Part shown: piece after piece, positions 9,558 to 18,491 of the stretch
Position numbering within the stretch: the stretch's first letter is position 1
How the letters are laid out: the number at the start of each line of letters is the position of its first letter
NCBI GenBank assembly: GCA_910579925.1
Contig: CAJTVY010000023.1
Coordinates: forward strand, 1 to 51,168
Direction of reading: 5' to 3'
Origin: an uncultured Dorea sp.
GTDB taxonomy: Bacteria; Bacillota; Clostridia; Lachnospirales; Lachnospiraceae
Length of the DNA: 51,168 nucleotides
Made by a program: the position numbers and the translations under genes
Notes under the pieces: model-generated
What the model was told of the DNA's origin: nothing
What the model saw: only the letters and a program-made list of their open reading frames with translations
The model's database searches: none

Positions 9558-11108
9558 TTAATATTTTTTCATCTCTCGCAGGGAAGCGGGAGACACGCCA
9601 TAACTCTGTTTAAATTTACGATAAAAATAACTGGTGTCAGGATACCCTGCCTGTCTTGCAATATCATTAATCTTCATATTCGTATTCAGAATCAGATCCT
9701 TCGCAATCCCGTTTCTGGTATTGTTCAGATACTGCGCAAAAGAGCAGCCCACTTCCTTCTGAAAAAGCTGCCCCAGGTATGAAGCATTCATATGATACTT
9801 GTACGCCAGCGTTTTCAGATTCATGTCTTCTTTATAATGATTCTGCACCTCTGTTATAATCTGGCGTACCACAGGAGTATAACAGGAGTCCGCCTCATGC
9901 ATACGCCCGATAATCTCCGTAATCTCTGCGATAAACACTGCCTTAATCCCCTGTATATCATCCGCACTGAAAATCGTTTCCATAAGTTCCGGAAGATCAT
10001 GAAAACTTCCAGAATCCAGCTTATACTCCTTTTTCAGATCCTCAAGAAGCATTGCCGTCCTGACTGCCGTCTGATACAGAGAACTTACGGAAGCTTCCTT
10101 GCGTATATTGTTGATAAACAGATCTTCGATATAGTCAACCGCCGCTTCCTTTTCTTTCTTTAAAACAGATTTTCTAAGCCCTGCTTCATCCATATGAACG
10201 GACTCTGTTTTTCTGTTCTGAATCTGCTTCTGGCTGATACAGCTTCCATACCCTTCAATAATCAGATACTTCTGCAGCTTTCTGGCGCAGCGATAAGCCT
10301 TCGGAAGCTCTTCGATGTTCTGAAAAGAAGCTCCCACACAGACAAACGTCATAATATTGAATCGGCTCTCGATTTCATTCTGCAGTTCTGCAAAATATTC
10401 CTGCACCTGATCTTCATCCATTCCCGTTTCTTGTGCACCGGCTTGTTTCACGCTCTTTTCTTCCAGGATCATAAGCAGGCTGTCAGGGGGAAGATGAACA
10501 ATCCTAAGCCTCTCTTCTTTCTTCAGTTCCAGAATCATATCCGTAATCTTCTTTTCTTTCAGCCCGTTCGTATTCCATTTCATCACGGCCGTATAATATC
10601 TTCCGACTTCCGGCGACAGGCCTAACATTTCTGCAAACGGAAGGAAATCGCCGCTTTCTTTCCCGGAAGTTCCGTTTAAGAAATGAAGCCATCTTGCCTT
10701 TTCGTCAATATAGCCAATTTTCTTCTTATCCATCTCCCGAAGCTTCTCCACTGTTTCCCGAAGCTGGCGTTTAAGTTCCTCCTCGTCGACAGGCTTCAAT
10801 ATATAATTCTCCACATCTAACCGCACTGCCTCTCTGGCGTAAGCAAATTCATCATACCCGGTCAGGATGATAAACCTTACATGTTCTTCCCTCTTGCGTA
10901 TCTCCCGAAGAAGGGTCAGTCCATCCATCTCCGGCATGCTGATATCCGTAACCACGATGTGCACAGGCTCCTGCTCCCACATCTTCAGAGCCTCTATCCC
11001 ATCATGAGCCAGATGGATAACCTTGAGTCCCAGAGCCTCCCAGTCGATAATATTACGGATTCCCTGTAAGATCAGTTCCTCATCTTCCACAATCATTACT
11101 TTCATCAT
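9558..11108 (-). CDS. YesN-type response regulator with AraC DNA-binding domain
   Basis: The 516-residue protein starts with a receiver domain (1-120). Its acidic pair is in VEDEE, the phospho-acceptor is D55 in VVTDISMPE, and the conserved Lys is in YILKPVDEEE. A long middle region follows, then a C-terminal AraC double helix-turn-helix (about 420-516) with IARQAGYPDTSYFYRKFK. It should bind DNA and activate the mannoside genes when phosphorylated by the adjacent kinase, whose gene ends 25 bases upstream. Confidence 0.9.
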   Translation of the reverse strand: MMKVMIVEDEELILQGIRNIIDWEALGLKVIHLAHDGIEALKMWEQEPVHIVVTDISMPEMDGLTLLREIRKREEHVRFIILTGYDEFAYAREAVRLDVENYILKPVDEEELKRQLRETVEKLREMDKKKIGYIDEKARWLHFLNGTSGKESGDFLPFAEMLGLSPEVGRYYTAVMKWNTNGLKEKKITDMILELKKEERLRIVHLPPDSLLMILEEKSVKQAGAQETGMDEDQVQEYFAELQNEIESRFNIMTFVCVGASFQNIEELPKAYRCARKLQKYLIIEGYGSCISQKQIQNRKTESVHMDEAGLRKSVLKKEKEAAVDYIEDLFINNIRKEASVSSLYQTAVRTAMLLEDLKKEYKLDSGSFHDLPELMETIFSADDIQGIKAVFIAEITEIIGRMHEADSCYTPVVRQIITEVQNHYKEDMNLKTLAYKYHMNASYLGQLFQKEVGCSFAQYLNNTRNGIAKDLILNTNMKINDIARQAGYPDTSYFYRKFKQSYGVSPASLREMKKY

Positions 11109-11133
11109 ATCCTATGCCCTCTCTTCTCCCCGC

Positions 11134-12876
11134 TTACTTCTGGTCAGACGATGTGTCTGCCTCCTCTTCATCCGGCTTAAACAGCAAGATCACCCGCAGC
11201 CCTCCTAAAGCCCTGGCCTCCAGACGGATACCGCATTCCTTTCCATAGACAGCCTTGAGCCTCCGATTGACATTGGCGATTCCAATAGAAGAATGTTTCT
11301 CCATGGAATCCTGCTGTAGTTCCTGGTTCTTCTGTACAATCGCTTCTTCTGTCATACCTTTTCCGTTATCTTCCACAATGATCCGATATCTGCCCCCCGC
11401 TTCTTTCTCCACGGTAATCTTAACGAAATTATCCTGCTCTTTCATCCGTATCCCGTGGATAAAATAATTCTCAATCACCGGCTGCAGTACAAACTTTATG
11501 ATCCGTACCTGCAGATACTCCTCCGGACATTCCACAACGGCCTTAAACTGATTCTGATACCGAAATTCAAAAAGTTCCATATATTTCTTACAATAATGCA
11601 GTTCCTGTGCAAGCAAAATGATATCTGCCTCTTTAATCTGTGCCCGGAATGTAACCGCAAGACTGTAAAGCATTTTCCCAACTTCCCGGTCTCCGTTGCA
11701 GATGGCCTTCATACGAACAGCCTCCAGCGTATTATACAGGAAATGGGGATTGATCTGGCTCTGAAGCGCATCCATCTCAGCATTCTTCTGTTCAATCTCC
11801 GCTAAATACCTTTTCTTGATATGTTCGTCTAATCTGGCGCACATATCGTTAAAATATCGGGCAATCACATCCAGTTCATCCCCGTTTTTATCTGCGGGAA
11901 TCCGTACCGTCAGATCCCCTTCCATGACTTTCGTCATCCCGTCCAGAATCCCGTCCAGCCTTCCGGCAAGCTGCTTCAGGTGGTATCTTACAAACATTTC
12001 CCCTAAAGCCATCACAACAATCCCCGCCATCAGAAACACCAGCACAACGGAAAAGGGAACGGCCGCCGCCCTGTCTTTCTCTATATAACTTAAGGTATGG
12101 TACTGCCCGTCCTGGGTCTGTTCCACATACGCCCCCAGTACGTCCTTTAGCGTACCCGCCTCATCCGCCTCCATGATTTCAGATATTCCATATTCTCCCG
12201 AAGACGTATATACGACGCTTCCGGCTTCACTATATACCATCAGTTCCGCACGGGAATAATACTGCCAGATTGACTCAAATTTCTTACTCTGAAACCCAAT
12301 AAGCATACATCCCCTGACCTGCATAGTGGACGGATCACGAATTTCTTTCAGATAAGAAAAACTTTCCTCGTCCGTCAGATTACCGTCTTCCAGCCGCTTC
12401 TGAAATTCCTCGTCTTTGGTTCTTCGGTAACTCTTTCCGTCTTTCGTATACTCCGTAATCTCATTCTTCTCATAACTATAGAGCGCAATATGATTCAGAC
12501 TGCTGTATGCCTGGTACGCATTCAGAAAAAATTTCTCAATTCCTTTATATTCTCTGATCTTATTTTCAATATAGGTATCCAGGCGGTACTGCTGATAGAC
12601 GGCGGGCTCGTCCGCCATATAGTGCAGTGCGTCGTTTAATTCCATACTGGAATTATATAAGTCTTCATGAATATATTCCGCAATATCAGACGTCTCTTCG
12701 AGATAAGAGGCCGCAGACTCGCTCATCATCTCTGTGTAGGTCAGACTCTGTTCTAAGAAACGCTTTCTGGTACTGTTGAAGAAAAAAATGACCAGCGCCG
12801 AGATGGCGCAGACCAGAATCGTCGTGTAGATAAAAAACAATTTATGATATAGCTGCCTTGAACCTTTCATTTCCAT
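11134..12876 (-). CDS. YesM-type sensor histidine kinase
   Basis: The 580-residue membrane kinase has a transmembrane helix near residues 13-33 and a large extracytoplasmic sensor region (about 35-270). A second transmembrane helix (about 273-297) leads into a HAMP linker. The His_kinase box LQSQINPHFLYNTLEA contains the phospho-accepting His (about 378), and the HATPase domain contains VEDNGKGM. The start at 12876 is preferred because GGAGGT lies eight bases before it, whereas an upstream in-frame GTG overlaps that site. It probably senses an oligosaccharide or the loaded binding protein and signals to the AraC-type regulator. Confidence 0.9.
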   Translation of the reverse strand: MEMKGSRQLYHKLFFIYTTILVCAISALVIFFFNSTRKRFLEQSLTYTEMMSESAASYLEETSDIAEYIHEDLYNSSMELNDALHYMADEPAVYQQYRLDTYIENKIREYKGIEKFFLNAYQAYSSLNHIALYSYEKNEITEYTKDGKSYRRTKDEEFQKRLEDGNLTDEESFSYLKEIRDPSTMQVRGCMLIGFQSKKFESIWQYYSRAELMVYSEAGSVVYTSSGEYGISEIMEADEAGTLKDVLGAYVEQTQDGQYHTLSYIEKDRAAAVPFSVVLVFLMAGIVVMALGEMFVRYHLKQLAGRLDGILDGMTKVMEGDLTVRIPADKNGDELDVIARYFNDMCARLDEHIKKRYLAEIEQKNAEMDALQSQINPHFLYNTLEAVRMKAICNGDREVGKMLYSLAVTFRAQIKEADIILLAQELHYCKKYMELFEFRYQNQFKAVVECPEEYLQVRIIKFVLQPVIENYFIHGIRMKEQDNFVKITVEKEAGGRYRIIVEDNGKGMTEEAIVQKNQELQQDSMEKHSSIGIANVNRRLKAVYGKECGIRLEARALGGLRVILLFKPDEEEADTSSDQK

Positions 12877-12917
12877 GCTCTCGCACCTCCTTTCCACACG
12901 GAATTACTATAATAAAG

Positions 12918-12976
12918 AGCGCACATCCTCCGGGGGAGGGTTTGTGATACAGGAAACAAAATGTCCTGTCTCACGA
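12918..12976 (+). repeat. Dispersed intergenic repeat, copy B
   Basis: The segment GCGCACATCCTCC, then GGTTT, then a stem around ACAGGA/TCCTGT and an A-run repeats the block order of 150-216. The two stems differ in sequence but keep base pairing. It lies between the YesL-like gene and the kinase gene. Confidence 0.5.
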
Positions 12977-13028
12977 AAAATAACCCCGCTGCAGGAATCA
13001 ATATGCGTACCCATTGATTCCTGCGGGG
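12976..13028 (-). terminator. Terminator after the YesL-like gene
   Basis: The arms CCCCGC-T-GCAGGAATCAAT (12984-13002) and ATTGATTCCTGCGGGG (13013-13028) form a strong hairpin. The A-rich run at 12976-12983 becomes a T-run on the minus strand. It separates the alpha-mannosidase/YesL transcript from the two-component genes. Confidence 0.82.
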
Positions 13029-13064
13029 ATGGTATCTTTTAACGCCTGACAGCGCTTTACTTAT

Positions 13065-13733
13065 TTATTTTCGTTCTTCCAGCTTCCTAAGCACACTCTG
13101 ATTCATAAACATCACAAGAAATCCGTAAGCGCTTCCCATAAACAGCACCGTAGTGCCTGCCGAAATCTCGAATGCTCCAAGTACGAGCAGAAGCGCCACC
13201 AGATTTCCCAGGGAGAATACCGGCTTTGCAATCAGAAGGGTAACTGCGGTTTTTACAATCTGCATATTCCCCATCTTGTAGCGGCTTGCAAGCATATAGA
13301 GGTTCGGCGTCACGAGAACCGCCGCCGCTAACAAGATGGCAAACAGAATTGCCAGCGGCAAAATCCCTAACTGCACCGTGAAAAACTCCACATTCGTCTG
13401 GCATAACAGAATCACAAACAACTGCCCTGCGCCAAGACCTGCCTTCTGCAGGAAATCTGTACAGTATCCTTTCCGATAATCCCGCAGTGCGTTCCCTTCC
13501 CTGCCTTCGATCAGCCGGTTCATCGTATACAGAACCGCCGACAGGGCCGGGGCGGCAGGCAGCAGGCATAAGAGAAATAACGGAAGGCATTCCCGAATCT
13601 GTCCCGCTCCAACGAACAGAAGAAACATCAGTATCGAAATGTTTGAAATGATAAACAACAGATTTACAAGGAAGAAATAGCATATCTTCTCACAAAATCC
13701 AAGTACTTTCTCTATATTAAATAATTCTTCCAT
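13065..13733 (-). CDS. YesL/DUF624 family membrane protein
   Basis: The 222-residue protein has about five hydrophobic helices, as in YesL. The conserved-looking N-terminal segment reads LLFIISNISILMFLLF, and GKGYCTDF-like charged loops lie between helices (here RKGYCTDFLQKAG). The molecular function of the family is unknown, but it is found in CUT1 oligosaccharide loci of Firmicutes beside YesM/YesN systems, as here. It follows the alpha-mannosidase gene by 77 bases and precedes a strong terminator, so these two genes form one transcript. Confidence 0.8.
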   Translation of the reverse strand: MEELFNIEKVLGFCEKICYFFLVNLLFIISNISILMFLLFVGAGQIRECLPLFLLCLLPAAPALSAVLYTMNRLIEGREGNALRDYRKGYCTDFLQKAGLGAGQLFVILLCQTNVEFFTVQLGILPLAILFAILLAAAVLVTPNLYMLASRYKMGNMQIVKTAVTLLIAKPVFSLGNLVALLLVLGAFEISAGTTVLFMGSAYGFLVMFMNQSVLRKLEERK

Positions 13734-13810
13734 CTTCGATCTCCTCTCCTTTTTGCGGCATATTCTACAGAAATTACACGTAACAGGGCGTCTTGTCAGA
13801 GCTGTTACAA

Positions 13811-16800
13811 TTATACTTCAATCAATATCGTCTTAATCTCATACGGATGGAGATTCAGAATGATCTCTTCCCGGGTAAACGCCGTCACCGGACGTTCACG
13901 AAGATCGCATTCTGCCCATGCCTGGTACGAAAATCCTGTCTTTACCGCCACATCCTGCCTTGCCCCGGCAAACTCATGGAAACGCACCACCATATACCGG
14001 CCGTCCTCAGACTTCTTCACGGCATCGAGTTCCACCTGTTCGTTATCAAAGGACAGAAAGCTTTCATAAGGCAGAACTCCCTTTCCTTCCATAACCAGCA
14101 TAGGCTCGTTCAGCGCGACTGCCTCCTTCACAACATTTCCTTCCACAAAATCTCCTTTATGAGGAAGCAGCGCATAAGTAAAGGTATGCTCTCCCTGGTC
14201 CTGCAGATGGTCTGGGTGGGTTCCGGCCCTTAACAGGGAGATCCTCAGCACGTGATCCTTGATATCATGTCCGTACTTGCAGTCGTTTAAGATACTTACA
14301 CCATAATTGCGCTCTGACAGATCCGCCCATCGGTGGGCCACTGTCTCGAATTTTGCCTGGTCCCAGCTTGTGTTCCAGTGGTTGGGCCGCCGCACGTTGC
14401 CATACTGTACGTCATAAGTACCGTAGGTAGAGCGGATGTCTACCGGGAATGCAGCTTTCAGAAGCTGGTGCTGTTCATGGAAATCTACTTCTGTTCTGAA
14501 ATCAATCCGCCTGTCGTTACTATAAAGAATCATGTCCTGTCTGATAACAGACTGTCCATTCTCTGACGCCCTTCCCTGCTCTGCTGCAGCGTCCATCCGC
14601 GCAAAGTCCCACTCCATATGAATCGTCATACACAGCGGCCCCATTTCCGAAACTTCAAATGCAGTAAGATTTGTAATCTCCCGCATTTTTTCCTGGTAAA
14701 AAATGTCAATATCCCAGGCGTCGAAGTCAAGGGGTTTGTCTTCAAATAACTGAAGTACGTTCGCCCGTTCGCCTTCCGGAATCACGCTGCGGTCATATGT
14801 TTTATCATACAGCTTCGTGATCTGACCATACTGATTCAAGGAGATCTGGTAGAATGGTGTTTCTATCTCTCTTTGCATATCAGAAACTTCTTTATAAGTA
14901 AACTTTTCCTCCACCGAAACGTCTTTTGCGCCATTTTCAAACGAAATGAGTTTCATGCCCATTGACGGAACATCTTTTACTTCCACATAAGTGACTCCCT
15001 GCCCTCTCTGGGCCGTCAGCTCCTTTCCTTCTGCGTCCCGGTATCTTCCTTCTGCCTCTTTCGGAACTGCTACAATCTGATCCATGGTCCACCCGGTATC
15101 ATTGAACACCGTATAGGTCTGCTCCTTCTGTTCTAATACCTGTTCCAGAGCTTCACGCTCCACTTTGCGGGCTATGCCCTCAATATATCCATAATCTTTC
15201 CTGGAATCCTCGTAAACCTCATGAATGGATGAACCGGGAATAATGTCATGGAACTGGTCTGTCAGAATGTGTTTCCATCCCTTGGTCAGTTCCTCCTGAT
15301 TCGCCTTCCCGATCTCGTCTGCTTTTAACGCAGCTACCACGGTCAGCCATTCGGCTCTCCGGTACAGAAGTTCCATCTTACGATTCATACGCTTATTATA
15401 CGCCTGGCTCGTGTAAGTACCCCGGTGATACTCCAGATACAGTTCCCCGTCCCAGGTATGAACATACTGATCCGTATGTTCCACAGTATCATGGAGCTTT
15501 CGAAAATATTCTCCTGCCGTGGACATCTTTACATTGGGAAGCCCTGGAATCTTATCTAATCTTCTCCTGCACTCCAGCATATCACGGTTCACCCCGCCGC
15601 CGCCGTCGCCGTACCCGAAGGAAATCAGCAGATCCTGGTTCATCTCTTTGTCCCTGTATGCAGCCCACACGCCTTTAACCGTTCTTGGAAGAAGCTGCCC
15701 GTTATAGGTATAAAACCAGGAATCCCGCTCTCTCCATGGCTCGGGCGTGGTGATAAAATGGGTCAGAACCTGGCTGCCGTCAATTCCTTTCCACCAGAAT
15801 GTATCGTGAGGCATGCGATTATACTGGTTCCAGCTTATTTTGGTAGTCATAAAGGTATTGATTCCGGCCTTCTTCAGAATCTGGGGAAGTGCCCAGGAAT
15901 AACCGAATACGTCTGGCAGCCAGAGATATTCCACGTCCTTTCCAAACTCATCCTTGATAAACTTACTTCCCATAAGAATCTGCCTGGTAAGGGACTCCCC
16001 GCTCGTAAGATTGCAGTCAGCCTCCACCCACATGCCGCCGTCAGCCTCCCAGCGGCCTTCCTGTACCCGTTTTCGGATATTCTCGTAAATATCCGGAAAT
16101 TCTTCTTTCATATACTCGTATAACTGTGGCTGAGTCTGAAGAAAGATGTATTCTGGAAACATTTCCATCATGCGGAACACCGTAGAAAAGGAACGGGAAC
16201 ATTTTTCTCTTGTGTGTTTCAGCCGCCACAGCCATGCCACGTCAATATGGGTATGGCCCACACAGTATACGTTTATCATGGAACTCTTATCCATATTGTC
16301 AATGCTGGCATTCAGTTCATCGTCTGCCCGGTACACCGATTCATAGAACTCTTCACTTCCAGGATATGTCCATTCAATCTGACGGCATGCCCGGTTCAGC
16401 GCCTTACGCAGTTCGTGCTGCAGGGGATTGGAATCTTCCAGTTCTTCTAATGTCTGCCTTACCATGGATGCCAGATAGTAGAAATCATCCACCTTCTCAT
16501 CCAGCCACGCCAGATCAGCGCGGGCAATCCGATGTTCCTGCTCTGTAGGAATACCGCCTCCCTCCAGCCCCGACCACAGGCGGAAGACGACGTCTACGGT
16601 TGTCCCATAAAGATCTTCGTCAAAAAACACCTCCTTGTGGTTTACGTCCACTCCCTGGTACATTCTTCCATTCAGATAGACCATGGATTCAAAACCAGAA
16701 TTATTCCCGCCGCCGGTATTACCGAAATCAAAGACTCCGACAGCCTTTTTCCCCTTCCATTCCGCCGGAATCTGCACTTCCTTGTAAAGCCACAGAAAAC

Positions 16801-17008
16801 GGTCTCGTCCTTTCCAGGTTTCCCCTGTCTGTAAGGGATACCATTCCAGATCTGTTCTTTTTGAATCTCCCATGACAGGAAGTATGGGATTTACCACCCC
16901 CTGCTCCTCTTTGGCCGCCTCAAAACTTTGAAGTTCAATCCTGTCCCGATACCGGTATTGTTCCAGTTCTTCGATACGTCTCTCTAATTTTCTGTCTGTC
17001 AAAAACAT
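13811..17008 (-). CDS. Alpha-mannosidase, glycoside hydrolase family 38
   Basis: The 1065-residue enzyme should hydrolyse alpha-linked mannose, acting in the cytoplasm because no signal peptide is present. An N-terminal extension (about 1-245) precedes the GH38 catalytic barrel. The barrel shows zinc-binding GHTHIDVAWLW (H252, D256) and the nucleophile Asp in YLWLPDVFGYS (D365-366 region). Middle helical and C-terminal beta-sandwich domains follow. It is the first gene of its transcript, with a promoter just upstream, and the start has an AAGGAGG-like site. The pairing with beta-mannosidase suggests sequential trimming of N-glycan-type mannose. Confidence 0.93.
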   Translation of the reverse strand: MFLTDRKLERRIEELEQYRYRDRIELQSFEAAKEEQGVVNPILPVMGDSKRTDLEWYPLQTGETWKGRDRFLWLYKEVQIPAEWKGKKAVGVFDFGNTGGGNNSGFESMVYLNGRMYQGVDVNHKEVFFDEDLYGTTVDVVFRLWSGLEGGGIPTEQEHRIARADLAWLDEKVDDFYYLASMVRQTLEELEDSNPLQHELRKALNRACRQIEWTYPGSEEFYESVYRADDELNASIDNMDKSSMINVYCVGHTHIDVAWLWRLKHTREKCSRSFSTVFRMMEMFPEYIFLQTQPQLYEYMKEEFPDIYENIRKRVQEGRWEADGGMWVEADCNLTSGESLTRQILMGSKFIKDEFGKDVEYLWLPDVFGYSWALPQILKKAGINTFMTTKISWNQYNRMPHDTFWWKGIDGSQVLTHFITTPEPWRERDSWFYTYNGQLLPRTVKGVWAAYRDKEMNQDLLISFGYGDGGGGVNRDMLECRRRLDKIPGLPNVKMSTAGEYFRKLHDTVEHTDQYVHTWDGELYLEYHRGTYTSQAYNKRMNRKMELLYRRAEWLTVVAALKADEIGKANQEELTKGWKHILTDQFHDIIPGSSIHEVYEDSRKDYGYIEGIARKVEREALEQVLEQKEQTYTVFNDTGWTMDQIVAVPKEAEGRYRDAEGKELTAQRGQGVTYVEVKDVPSMGMKLISFENGAKDVSVEEKFTYKEVSDMQREIETPFYQISLNQYGQITKLYDKTYDRSVIPEGERANVLQLFEDKPLDFDAWDIDIFYQEKMREITNLTAFEVSEMGPLCMTIHMEWDFARMDAAAEQGRASENGQSVIRQDMILYSNDRRIDFRTEVDFHEQHQLLKAAFPVDIRSTYGTYDVQYGNVRRPNHWNTSWDQAKFETVAHRWADLSERNYGVSILNDCKYGHDIKDHVLRISLLRAGTHPDHLQDQGEHTFTYALLPHKGDFVEGNVVKEAVALNEPMLVMEGKGVLPYESFLSFDNEQVELDAVKKSEDGRYMVVRFHEFAGARQDVAVKTGFSYQAWAECDLRERPVTAFTREEIILNLHPYEIKTILIEV

Positions 17009-17044
17009 AACGTCCTCCTTGTTATCGAACCATCTTATGAGACT

Positions 17045-17073
17045 ATTGTAGTATGCAGGGCAGAATATTTCAA
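17045..17073 (-). promoter_or_regulatory. Promoter of the alpha-mannosidase transcript
   Basis: On the minus strand TTGAAA and TACAAT are separated by exactly 17 bases. They lie about 40 bases upstream of the alpha-mannosidase start and downstream of the TetR gene. Confidence 0.75.
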
Positions 17074-17100
17074 TTTAAAGAATTCTAGTTTTGGTGAACT

Positions 17101-17724
17101 TTATTCATTGTAATGAATAAATCTCTGAAGCGACTTACTGACCGCCGCAGCGTATTCTTCGGGCTTCTGCTCCATTCCCTGCTCAATATAGCGCCAAAGA
17201 AGCTGGGTAAATCCCCCGGTGGAATAGTCTGCAAAATATCTGATTTCTTCGCAATCTCTATACTCTCCGACTTTAATACGGGATTGTATCACAGACAATG
17301 CCGCACGGTTGATCTCGCTGCAGACCCTCTCCCCCAATCCCTGCCTGTACATCAGAAGCAGAAAATCCTTATACTGATACCAGAACGAAAAATACTCCTG
17401 GGAAATCTGGCTGATATCATATCTGTCTAACGAAGGGACTTCATCCTGGTATCTCTGACACAGTTTTTCCAGATAGCAATGCAGAATTTCGTCCTTTTTG
17501 CGGTATAACCGATAAAATGTCCGCCGGGATATTTCCGCTTTTCTGGTGATCTCGGATACTGTAATCTGTGTATATGGCTTCTTCTCCATCAGCCTGAATA
17601 ACGCATTCTCAATCATCCTTGCGGACTCTCTGATACGGATAATCCAGATAATATCGCTAAAATCCGTTCCTCCCTGGCCGGCTCTCTTCCGAAGGAACTG
17701 GCAGAACAGGTTCATTGCTTCCAT
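17101..17724 (-). CDS. TetR/AcrR family transcriptional regulator
   Basis: The protein has an N-terminal TetR helix-turn-helix, ITVSEITRKAEISRRTFYRL, followed by KKDEILHCYLEKL. The remaining helical region is a ligand or dimer domain of the TetR_C type seen in Firmicutes. Up to 207 residues are open, but the start is doubtful. No ribosome site precedes the ATG at 17724, and the first 35 residues lack homologue-like character. The ATG at 17619 would give a more usual N-terminus. The 5' end abuts a flavodoxin-gene remnant, so the original upstream DNA may have been replaced. Its target is unknown; the adjacent alpha-mannosidase gene is a candidate. Confidence 0.78.
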   Translation of the reverse strand: MEAMNLFCQFLRKRAGQGGTDFSDIIWIIRIRESARMIENALFRLMEKKPYTQITVSEITRKAEISRRTFYRLYRKKDEILHCYLEKLCQRYQDEVPSLDRYDISQISQEYFSFWYQYKDFLLLMYRQGLGERVCSEINRAALSVIQSRIKVGEYRDCEEIRYFADYSTGGFTQLLWRYIEQGMEQKPEEYAAAVSKSLQRFIHYNE

Positions 17725-17730
17725 CTGCGG

Positions 17731-17925
17731 GGCGGAATCGATTATTTGCGCCTAAGTTTTGTGCACAGGTCTATGATGGCCATGCTCTGTAAGATGTTAC
17801 GGAAGAAGGGGGAAGATGCCATCAGCGATGAGGACCAGCAGATTCTTAAGACTTATGGGAAACAGCTTGATTTTACAGAACGAGAAAGTATCCGGCCCCT
17901 GGTAGAGTATGCTTCCTCAATGTAG
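17731..17925 (+). pseudogene. 3' remnant of a flavodoxin-domain protein gene
   Basis: Translated on the plus strand, this stretch starts GGIDYLRLSFVHRSMM, continues through RKKGEDAISDEDQQIL and DFTERESIRPLVEYA, and ends in TAG at 17923. This closely resembles the C-terminal tail of Clostridial flavodoxin-like proteins of the HemG/Flavodoxin_5 type. The N-terminal flavin-binding part is absent: upstream sequence is the opposite-strand TetR gene. The remnant is therefore a truncated gene joined to TetR by a deletion or insertion. The family assignment is from memory of the motif, not a search. Confidence 0.65.
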
Positions 17926-17958
17926 ATTTTTCACAGTCTGTCAGGGAAAATATTTATC

Positions 17959-17987
17959 TTTACAATTTTACTACTAAATAGTATAAT
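17959..17987 (+). promoter_or_regulatory. Promoter of the first MarR gene with overlapping operator
   Basis: TTTACA and TATAAT are separated by 17 bases. A perfect palindrome TACTAAATAGTA (17972-17983) covers the spacer and the first two bases of the -10 box. That placement suits autorepression by the MarR protein encoded 26 bases downstream of TATAAT, preceded by AAAGGAG. Confidence 0.8.
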
Positions 17988-18008
17988 CCTATAAAGGAGT
18001 GATTTGCA

Positions 18009-18440
18009 ATGGAGATTCATGGAGGGAATACCGTTTCACAGATTAAACATCTCAGCGACCGGATTTTTGAACGGATTCTGGCAAAAAAGGATATCGACGC
18101 ATTCAACGGAGCGCAGGGAAGAATCCTCTATGCGCTGTGGCAGAAAGAATATATTTCTTTAAGAGAACTCTCTGACAGAACCGGTCTTGCCCCAACAACG
18201 CTTACCAGTATGATCGATCGTATGGAATCCTCAGAGCTTGTCTGTCGGATCCCGGACAGGAATGACCGACGTAAGACCCTGCTTGCGCTGACAGACAGGG
18301 CGCGGTCCTTACAGCAGGATTATACGGAGGTTTCTGCCCGGATGACCGAGATCTTCTATGCGGGTTTTACAGAAGAAGAAATCTGTCAGTCTGAAAAGAT
18401 ACTGGCCCGGATCCATGAGAATCTGAAGCAATATCATTAA
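18009..18440 (+). CDS. MarR family transcriptional regulator
   Basis: The 143-residue protein has the winged-helix MarR fold. The recognition-helix region reads SLRELSDRTGLAPTTLTSMI, and the wing RIPDRNDRRKTLLALT has the conserved D-R-R pattern. It likely represses its own promoter and the Cys-rich protein gene 51 bases downstream. A paralogue with the same N-terminal pattern (QIK.L.DRIFER) is encoded at 49327-49767, also linked to a small Cys-containing protein. The ligand or stress sensed is unknown. Confidence 0.88.
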   Translation: MEIHGGNTVSQIKHLSDRIFERILAKKDIDAFNGAQGRILYALWQKEYISLRELSDRTGLAPTTLTSMIDRMESSELVCRIPDRNDRRKTLLALTDRARSLQQDYTEVSARMTEIFYAGFTEEEICQSEKILARIHENLKQYH

Positions 18441-18491
18441 ATTCCTCTGAATATGACGTCAGAATATGCATGTATGAAAGGAGCAGACATT

